A stretch of DNA of 64,000 nucleotides from Turnera subulata (Eukaryota; Streptophyta; Magnoliopsida; Malpighiales; Passifloraceae): the NCBI GenBank assembly GCA_028386065.3, contig JAKUCV010002558.1:91721-155720 (forward strand), written 5' to 3'. The notes under the pieces were generated by a model. It had not been told where the DNA came from and did no database searches. It worked only from the letters and a program-made list of their open reading frames with translations. Shown in pieces: positions 56,220 through 64,000 of the stretch. A program made the translations under genes and the position numbers. Position 1 is the stretch's first letter; every line of letters starts with the position of its first letter.

Positions 56220-56930
56220 TGGACTATTTATGTAAGACATAAAGTCTTACTAATTTTATTTTGTATGACCTATATTAAACATATAGTTTAATTAAAATTA
56301 ATTTTAGCATACGATCTAAATTAATTTTTCTTTTATGTGGCCTACAAAAATAAAATTGATTTATTTTAGACAAATGGTCTAAAATTATTTTCTTTCTATC
56401 AACATATGGTTGAATAAAATAATATAGACTTATTTTAGACATATGGTCTAAATTATTATTTTTATTGGGTTTGAAACCTAGTGAAAATGACTAAAGTCTA
56501 ATATTTTTTTTTAAGAAAGAGATGATCCTTTTAGACATATGGTCTAAATCAAATTTCTTCTACTGACATATGGTCAAAGAAAATATAATAATAATCGACC
56601 CTTTTTAGACATATGGTCTAAAAATTAATTTTATTTTTGGTTTATGACGAGAATAAAATTAAATTGTCCATCTTAGATATAAGGTCTAAGTAAGTTTTAT
56701 TTTGTGGGGTTATGGCCTAAATAAAATAAAATTAATCGAGACAATAGTCTAATATTATTATATTTTTTTGGAAGAGATGATCGATATCAAAATATTTTTT
56801 TTTAGACACATGGTCTAAATAAATTTTATTTTTATATCTCATGACCTTAGTAAAATTTGTCCATGCTAGACATATGGTCTAATTAAATTTTATTCTATAG
56901 CATACAGCTTAGAATAAAATTATGAAGGGT
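56220..56930. repeat. Zone of imperfect palindromes, core AGACATATGGTCT
   Basis: TTTAGACATATGGTCTAAAT or close variants occur at about 56434, 56536, 56605, 56684, 56803 and 56866, with weaker ones at 56225, 56265, 56362, 56403 and 56735. Units are separated by AATAAATTTTATTTTT-like spacers of 40-70 bp. Each core reads nearly the same on both strands. Confidence 0.75.
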
Positions 56931-59269
56931 TCCAATATTTTTCTTAATAGATCCAGAAAAAGTACTTAGTCACATGGACTATTTCATTTGACATAAATTT
57001 TGTGTTTATGTTTTATCACCAATAAAATGCAATCCAAATATTTCTAGACCATTTTCTTTGTGAATTTGGCACGAGAAATATTTACCCAACTGTTCAAGCA
57101 TGAGTAATACACGATTACCTACTTTAATATTAATTGGTTTAACATTATGAATTAGTTGTTATTTAGTTCAACATCACATGTTAATTAGTTTAACATTTTT
57201 GGGTTGTTCAACTTATAATCCACATGGGATTATAAAATTGTGCTTGACAAATATGTTGTCTGGAGCATGATTAATGCTTAGCTGTGTTATTGGTTAAATT
57301 AATTTTCATTATGCATTCAACTTTAGGATGATGACTCGGAACATAGTGAACTTTCGACTCTGGGTTATGCATGTGATTATTAACTTAGTCAATCGAAGCT
57401 TAGCATTATATATGTATGTATGTTGAACATTATACTTTATATATGATCCTTTTGTGCATTTTGTTTGTTAAATATTATTATTGCTTCATATGTTATTGTC
57501 GCATAGCTCAACAAAAGGTTGATGCTTAATGACAATAATCATAAAATTTGGAATTTAGTATTCCAGTATGTGCTGGTAGAGCAAAAGTGCTCTTGTGATC
57601 GTCACTATTGTCATGAAAGTTGAAGACAGATCAGTGTGGCAAACCATACAATGCAAAGTACTATTGTAACAAAAGTGTTGCAATGATGACCATATGGGTC
57701 ATTCTCCAATGATGAAATTGGATAGTACGAATTGGTACTTTACTTTGCATGAGTTAGCAAACTTTGCGTTTGCGGCAGTTTTATTTTGTGTGTAACTGAA
57801 TATAATTCTTAGTGAATTATAGACTCAGTAGCCACACTTTATATTTTATGGAGATGTAATACTTGATCAACGATAAGTCTCACATGGAGATTAAACGCTT
57901 TGACATGTAAGTGGCAACAATACGGTGTTGCTTAAATACTCATATCATACAAGTGGGTCTTGTGTAACATATGAGTTGTAATCTTACATGATAGATGTCT
58001 TTTCTGACATGTCATGGTTTTAATAACCATACATACTTTCATGAAAAATTATAAAATTGATTCTGATTTAATTTTATATGGCTCTAGTCTTATTACTAAA
58101 TAATGCTAGATTTGGTCATACGGACCAATAGAGAATGCCAAGGTTAGCAAATAATGTTTGCTTCCTAGCATTATACAAGTAGAATTGTCTGCTTGTGAGT
58201 GTTATCTAGCTGATTATTGACCATCTGGTAAAGTGATTGAAGCCAACTCTTCATTGTTATTTGTCCACCTAGACATCTGCAGGTCCATTCACATTTGGAC
58301 TAGGCAAAAGCATGTAATTCATCATTTTATTCATTATGCCCAATTATATCTATTTAATTTTCTATTTTTGAGGCATTAAGTTGTTTCTAAAGCTATATGA
58401 GCTTAACATAAAATTAACTAGAGATGAAGATACAAGATCTTCACGTTAATTGTGATCATTTTGTCGATCCAATCAGTTGGGCATGTGATGAAAGGATATA
58501 GTGCATTGGTTGACTATTCCTAACAATCTATGACAAAATGTGTTATAAAGTGACATGATGGAATGCTTCTATAACGGTTAAGTAAACGAGGGCGCAAATC
58601 TTATTGCCACATGGGTAATATTTAATTGGTTGCTGCCTATCTACTTAATAATATGCCTATATAGTCATTTACAACTACTCTGCATGTGTTGTAGACAAGA
58701 ATGCTACCCACCAAGTGTTTTAGTAACCTTGGAAGTTGTGCTGCTTATACATATTATTTCTCTCTGGTAAGATGTGCCATCAGAGGTAGACAAGTGTCTT
58801 ATGAGATACTCACTAAACCTCAAGGGTCATATGTTTATAAGCCAGCAAAACAGTGGGAGGGTAACTGAGTATAAACCACAAGATGTCACATTCTTAGTGA
58901 ATGAGTTTCTTAAGAAGGTTGAGGTAGGTTAAGGCCTATCTTTATTTGAGGAAGAGGATTAAGACGTGCAAGGATTACTTCATTCGAGTGGGAGGATTTT
59001 AGCAGATGATGAATTAGTTTCTTATCAATAAAACTTTCCCATCATCAAGTCCGAATAAAAGTAATCTTGTTGTATTCTTGTTGTTCCAAGTGGGAGCAAT
59101 AGAGATAGATCTTGTTCTTAGTAGGAGCGAGATTAACGTTTTAATCCGAGTGGGAGCCATGTTGATCCAAATGGGAACAACATACTTGAATCACAATTTA
59201 GTGTGATTCTCACAAAAGGCTGTCGTTGATGATTAGACATCAAAGATAGTGGGTCTTTTATGATATTCC

Positions 59270-60480
59270 TACATGATGAGCCTAGAAGAGGCTGCCTCAA
59301 AATCCTTCTAAAGAAAAATGGATAAAGTCACGTGATGAAAAGATGGAGTCAATGAGAGTCAATAAAGTTTAAGAACTAGTTAATCTCATTGAAGGACACA
59401 ATGCCAATAGGAACAAATGTATTCTCAAAAGCAAGCTTAAGGCTGGTGGCATACTTGAGAAATTTAAGACTCAACTAATCGGTAAAAGGTACACTACAGA
59501 AAGAGATAGATTACAAGAATCAATCTCGGTTTCTGTAAGTCTTACCTATGTATGGATATTTCTAGCTATTACTTCAAACTTAAAGTTTGGATTACGTCAA
59601 ACGGATGTAATAATGCCTTTTCCAATGAAGATTGAATGAAACAAATTGTGTTTCATTGAAGAGGACCACAAACATATGGTTTATAGACTTTAAAGTCTAT
59701 ATTGGTCTTCTAATCCTCAAGGCATCTACCAAGTAAGTTTGTAATTTACATATAGTATGTATATGACATACTTATAGCTAGAAATGATATGGAGTTTAAT
59801 CAACAAGGTAAAGAACCTAGTTGTCATCTCAATCGAGAAAGATGATTTGGATAAAGATTACATATAAACTTAAAATTAAGATTTCAAGATATTGTTTCAA
59901 GATACTACTGTATTTTTTGTAAGAGAATTACACTAATAAAGCTTTGGAATAATACTATATGCATCAAAGTATTCCTATCTAAACTCACATCAATAAATGC
60001 CATACTTTGAGGATTCATGTGTCCTAAGACTCCTGATGAGAGTGATAAATAAGCCAAGTTCCATAACGGAGCGCAGTCGGAAGTTTGTTGTACGCTGCGG
60101 TGTATGATAAGCTAGATATTAGTTAAGAAAATGGCTTAACAAATAGATGTCAATCCGACCCAGGCATAGCACATTACAAGCAGTTAAAAAGGATCGTGGG
60201 ATGTCTAAAGAAGTCTGCTAATTACATCTTTATCATCAAGTAAGGAAAAGTCCTTGTTGGTTGAATACACAAGACTTGATCATGGAAAAGATCTAGATGG
60301 TAAAAAAGTCTACATCTGGATATATATGTTCTTACTAAATGATGACGCCATATCATAAAGTAGTAAGAAATGATCATGTGTATTCTTGATTATGATTGAG
60401 GCTAAATGTGTGGCTCTTGCTTCAGCAGTGTAAAAGTTATTTGGTTGAATAAATTCTTGGATTTGTGAGATGGATAATGC
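59270..60480 (+). pseudogene. Copia reverse transcriptase and RNase H, heavily decayed
   Basis: Fragments of translation match copia pol: KEKWIKSRDEKMESMRVNKV, CILKSKLKAGGILEKFKTQL and IGKRYTTERDRLQ form the RT N-terminus (usual: EAMDEEMxSMxxNxVWELV...KWVFKxKxDGxIExFKARLVAKGYTQ). Then SNLKFGLRQTDV is followed by GSLLYAAV and QSDPGIAHYKQLKRIVGCLK (the RT thumb/connection). KKSTSGYICSY begins RNase H. Many stops and shifts are present, and the catalytic YVDD was not identified. The RNase H is broken at 60480 by an LTR. Confidence 0.8.
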
Positions 60481-61497
60481 TGAAACGCCCCAACCCGTAT
60501 TTACCGTACGCAGTAAACACGTGCCGGAACTGTGACGACCCAACCAAAACTAGCTCAGCATACAGTGTATACAACAGGAACACGGACTCAACAGCCCAAA
60601 AAGAACAACATCAATAATAACAACACCGGCCCAATGGCCCAACAGCAAAATATCACATCCGGCCCAATGGCCCAATAATAACAATAAAATGCACAGCGGA
60701 AGACTTAACGACTCACAAAGACACTGTATGCAACCCATGATGCAACTAATGGATCCGAGTCCTGTCCAAGGGATGACGCCGCAGCCTGTCTGGAATGCAA
60801 TATACCTGAACAACAAATAACTCAACCTACGGGATGAAAGCCCGCAGGTGAGGGGTGAGTCCGAAGTGCCCACCGGGTAAACCCATAAGCAAATATACAT
60901 AAACAACAACCGTAAATTTCCAAGTCACATCACCAACATCTAACAAAGGTTCTCACGAACCTTAAATGACACACATGTGATTCTAGACACACTATTCCAA
61001 TTTTATTATCAGGGCCCCTATCACAAGTTAAATGATGGCCGTCGCCTAGTAGTCAAGCTAGCTAGCCCATGGACCCCGCCCTGGTACCTCCACGTAAAAC
61101 TGGCACAGACAGGGAGCAGGACCAACCACTAACTCTCCCCCAGCGCCTAAAAATAATAATTGGTACAGACAGGGAGCAGACCCCAAGCACACTCTCCCCC
61201 AGCACTATAAATCAGACTACCATCTGGCTGTTCCAACATTTAACTGTGACTCACTAGATGTCTAAGTGTATTCAATTTTATTATTTTCTTTTTCCTCGAC
61301 TAGTCACTACATCTCTATCATCCAACCATTATCTCATTATCCCGAGCAGGCTCGCAGCCTCTCCGCTCGTCTGGATAATAATCAATACCATACTGTCATC
61401 ACATAATAGTACCCTCGGTACTCAACTCACACAATTCTACAGTCAACAACTACAATAATCTTACTTATATCCATAATCCCAACATCATCAATTATAT

Positions 61498-61735
61498 CAA
61501 CAGCAACAATAATTTCAACAACATCAACGGCAACAATTATCAACTTAATACATCACACAACAAACCATACACTGCCATAAGGCTTCACACCAACAATGTC
61601 ACATATAGTCAACAACTCAACAGTAGCAATATTCTCAACAACATCGATGGCAACAATTATCAACATAATTCATCACACAACAAACCATACACAGCCACAA
61701 AGTTTCATACCAGCATCATTGGACTCAGTATACAA
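61498..61735. repeat. Two tandem units of about 119 bp in the LTR
   Basis: GGCAACAATTATCAACTTAA and GGCAACAATTATCAACATAA head matching units (about 61529 and 61648), each continuing CATCACACAACAAACCATAC. A shorter duplication, CACAGACAGGGAGCAG/TACAGACAGGGAGCAG, lies at 61103 and 61163. Confidence 0.8.
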
Positions 61736-63198
61736 ACAGCAACTTGATATCACGGAATGTAAATAAATATTTACTTAACCTCACCTGGTACTCCTTGGCA
61801 ACTGGTATATGGTGTCACGTCGTCGTTCTCGTTCCTATATTTGTAACAATATAATCACATATAATGCTCAACAAGAATGATATGCATGATAATTATAAAT
61901 TAAACTCTAGTGGGCTTGTCTTGCACAAAGTCTATTGTCGTCATTTTAATTGGTCCCCATAAAATTCTGTGATTATCAAATAATTAATACAAGCTGACGA
62001 AAGTGTTGTAGCCTTTATAAATGATTATGTGATAGTACAATTTAACTAAACATAGTATAGGATAGTTATATATATACAGTACCGTTGAAATTATTAGCCA
62101 CCCAAAACATATCATTGCCTGACCTTGCCCCCTTTAATTATTTCCCAACTTAAAATGATCCAAGCGTTAGTAAACTTACTAGCCATATTAATTGGTTTAT
62201 TATCAGATTATTATTCCTCAATAGTATTATTAGTTATATTATTAATGATATTGGTATTATTTTACTGGAGCAAAAGTCAAATACTGGTCATGGTCCCAAT
62301 TTAAAGAAATCGTTATCCCTTTAGTGGCAATATCACTTATCCAAATTATTTAGCTAATTAAACTGTTAAACTTACCTAAATCTATGTTAAATTATATAAT
62401 CTAAATTTTAATAGCCCACAACCATTAAACTTACCAAACCTAGATTAATTATATAGCCCAAACTTTAACAATGGTTGGGTCCAACCGTTTCAGACCATGG
62501 ACCAAACCAAAACCATCAACCCATTGCAATATTAATTATCAGCCCATCATATTATCCAAGCCTAAATTGTTTTAGCCCGTCACCCAATATTCACTAACCC
62601 AAAATTCAAGCCTGCTTCAGCTCACCTGTTTCAGCTTGCCCCTAACACAGCGAGACCGGACGATGCGGGGCTGCAAGCGGCAGTGCGACGCGAGGTGGAG
62701 GACGAACGGCGCGGCACTGCTCGGTGAAAGGCGACGGCTACAGGCACGTTGAAGGGCGGAATGAAGGACAGCTACTGAAAGCTGAGGCGTGGCTTGCTCG
62801 TCACTGCAGTTCGTGCGGCAGTGGAGGCTCGTAGCGGTGGCCGGTGGGTTGTTCGCTGGTGGTGCCGTACCGCGACGGGAACACGTGCAGCGGTGAGCGA
62901 GGAGTAGACACAGGAAGGTAGAAGGTGGCGCTGCTACTGCTTCGAGGCGGCGGCAGTACGTGAAGAAGAAGATGGCGGGCGTGGCGGGGTTCGGCCGTGG
63001 TGCAACTTTAGGACGGCGGTGGAACAATGGAGGAAGAAAAAGAAGAAGATGGTGGTGCTGCGCGTCGGTGCCGCTTGTGGCATGGTGGTCGACGGTGAGG
63101 AGGGTGCAAGCGGTAGTGGAGAGGTGAAGAAGGAGGAGAAGAAGAAAATGAAGGTGGTGAACAGGGGGTTACGGTTGGGGTTGTTGTTGAGTTGTTGT

Positions 63199-63218
63199 AT
63201 ATATATATATATATATAT
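63199..63218. repeat. (TA)n microsatellite
   Basis: Ten TA units within the LTR. Confidence 0.9.
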
Positions 63219-63741
63219 GACAACAATGCTGTACGAAAAATAAAGATTGGTGGTTAGGGAGTGTAGAGAATGGGTACTGTGTGTGTGGTTTGGCAGACAT
63301 CAATGGTTTATATAACCAGAAAAATAAACAAAAGAAACGACACATGAATAAAGGTGAGGAAGAGAGGCAGTGATGAGCATGTTGGCCACAGTGAGTGTAA
63401 TTATGGTGATGCACGATCAAATGAGCTGGAAAGAAACCTAACCAGCAAAAAGTTTATTTATTTTTTTTATACATTTTTATGTTTATTATTTTTTTTAAAT
63501 CTATTATTATTATGATTTTATTATTATTATTAAGCAAAAGACTTATATGCCCTTTCTATTCTTTTAGTCTCCAAATAAGATATAGGGGTAATTTTGTCTT
63601 TTTGAAAATTCGTTTCAAAATACCACTTACTCTCAGAAAAATCCAAAGTAAATTTCCAAAAACACGTTCGTTATTTATGGTGGTAATAAAGAATAAATTT
63701 TCTTTAAGATAAATTAGTAATTATTAGAATATAAATACTTG

Positions 63742-63766
63742 GCAAAATAATAATGATAATAATAAC

Positions 63767-63797
<31 letters not shown>

Positions 63798-63835
63798 GTA
63801 GTAATAATAGTAGTAATAATCATAAAGATAGTGAT
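63742..63835. repeat. (AAT)n microsatellite with interruptions
   Basis: A run of AAT/ATA triplets with a pure central block of about 30 bp (near 63767-63797) and later AGT interruptions. Confidence 0.85.
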
Positions 63836-64000
63836 AATCATAATAATCGTAATATTCATAATTATAATCAAACTTCTATAAGGAAAACCGTATGGAAATC
63901 AAATGGTAGAATCCTCGATTAAATGCGATAAGATTTTATTAATCACCGTAAAAGTTAAAATAAAACGGTAAAATCAACAAAAGTTTTACCCGGGTCGTTA

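Larger units (their letters stand above)
55118..59260 (+). mobile_element. Decayed internal part of the copia element
   Basis: No gag, protease or integrase motif could be read with confidence. It contains a GC-rich island (55480-55990), a palindromic-repeat zone (56220-56930) and a long AT-rich stretch (57000-58700). Phrases such as CCGAGTGGGAGCCATG and TCCAAGTGGGAGCAAT near 59080-59170 recur with a short period. Confidence 0.5.
60481..64000 (-). mobile_element. Chromovirus-like LTR, about 3.5 kb, minus strand, reaching the window edge
   Basis: On the minus strand it runs from about 64000 (TAACGACCCGGG, two bases short of a TG start) to GGCGTTTCA at 60481. It resembles the LTR at 945-4220 in both ends and in C/A-rich interior. 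The copia RNase H lies directly at its left, so it is a solo or 3' LTR; internal sequence, if any, is to the right of the window. It contains a GC-rich stretch (62640-63170) without a recognisable gene, a (TA)n run and an (AAT)n run. Confidence 0.75.

Noticed and set aside
62617..63243. ORFs in the GC-rich part of the last LTR
   Set aside because: Composition-driven, inside an LTR, and including a (TA)n microsatellite read as YIYIY.

Overview
The window looks like plant nuclear DNA, most likely from a flowering plant. It is dominated by nested LTR retrotransposons of the Ty3/gypsy type (chromovirus, Athila-like and Tat/Ogre-like) and the Ty1/copia type, together with Mutator-like elements that have long terminal inverted repeats (TIRs), and LINE fragments. 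Only one intact protein-coding gene of the host is convincing: a two-exon short-chain dehydrogenase/reductase (SDR) gene at 32350-33312. I saw no rRNA, tRNA, CRISPR array or bacterial-type operon.

Left part (1-12.7 kb). A minus-strand chromovirus-like element (gag at 1-805, a 3.3 kb 5' LTR at 945-4220) sits inside the gag of a minus-strand Athila-like element (gag 4221-5979, tRNA-Asp type primer site 6073-6090, 5' LTR 6097-8171). Next comes a plus-strand, internally deleted Athila-like remnant with a protease-to-integrase fusion ORF, then an orphan first-exon-like sequence near 10037, then a Pack-MULE-like element (11080-12561) holding a PB1-domain gene fragment and a 5'-truncated LINE.

Middle part (12.7-30.6 kb). 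One plus-strand chromovirus (LTRs 12722-14651 and 25876-30606, gag, RT, RNase H, integrase, chromodomain-like tail) is broken in pol by two later insertions that landed one base apart: a deleted minus-strand Athila-like element (17173-22473) and a Tat-type solo LTR (22480-23998). Its 3' LTR carries a composite Mutator-like insertion (27363-30187) that itself contains another one (27600-29538). The 5' LTR gives the empty-site sequence for the outer insertion.

SDR locus (30.6-36.5 kb). The SDR gene is flanked by low-copy sequence, LINE RNase H scraps, a telomere-like AT-rich patch and a 739 bp MITE. Its upstream region (30362-32208) is repeated almost identically at 52996-54827, which implies a tandem duplication of about 22.6 kb. 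In the second copy a copia element inserted exactly where the promoter would continue, so a second SDR copy may lie beyond the window.

Right part (36.5-64 kb). It holds copia LTR and gag remnants, then a Tat-type LTR containing a complete 7.9 kb non-coding Tat-type element (38948-46824). The internal region of that element carries a module shared with the Athila-like element, and an array of about 44 short hairpin units built on GGGCATAGCTGCCC, several with paired compensatory changes. Further on are a minus-strand SIRE-like copia element, another Tat LTR, a Mutator-like fragment, the duplicated SDR upstream region, a decayed plus-strand copia element (54828-60480) with a palindromic-repeat leader, and finally a large chromovirus-like LTR (60481 to the window end).

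All boundaries were read by eye. LTR ends, target-site duplications (TSDs) and primer sites marked as exact were read directly from the sequence; family names come from recognised protein motifs.
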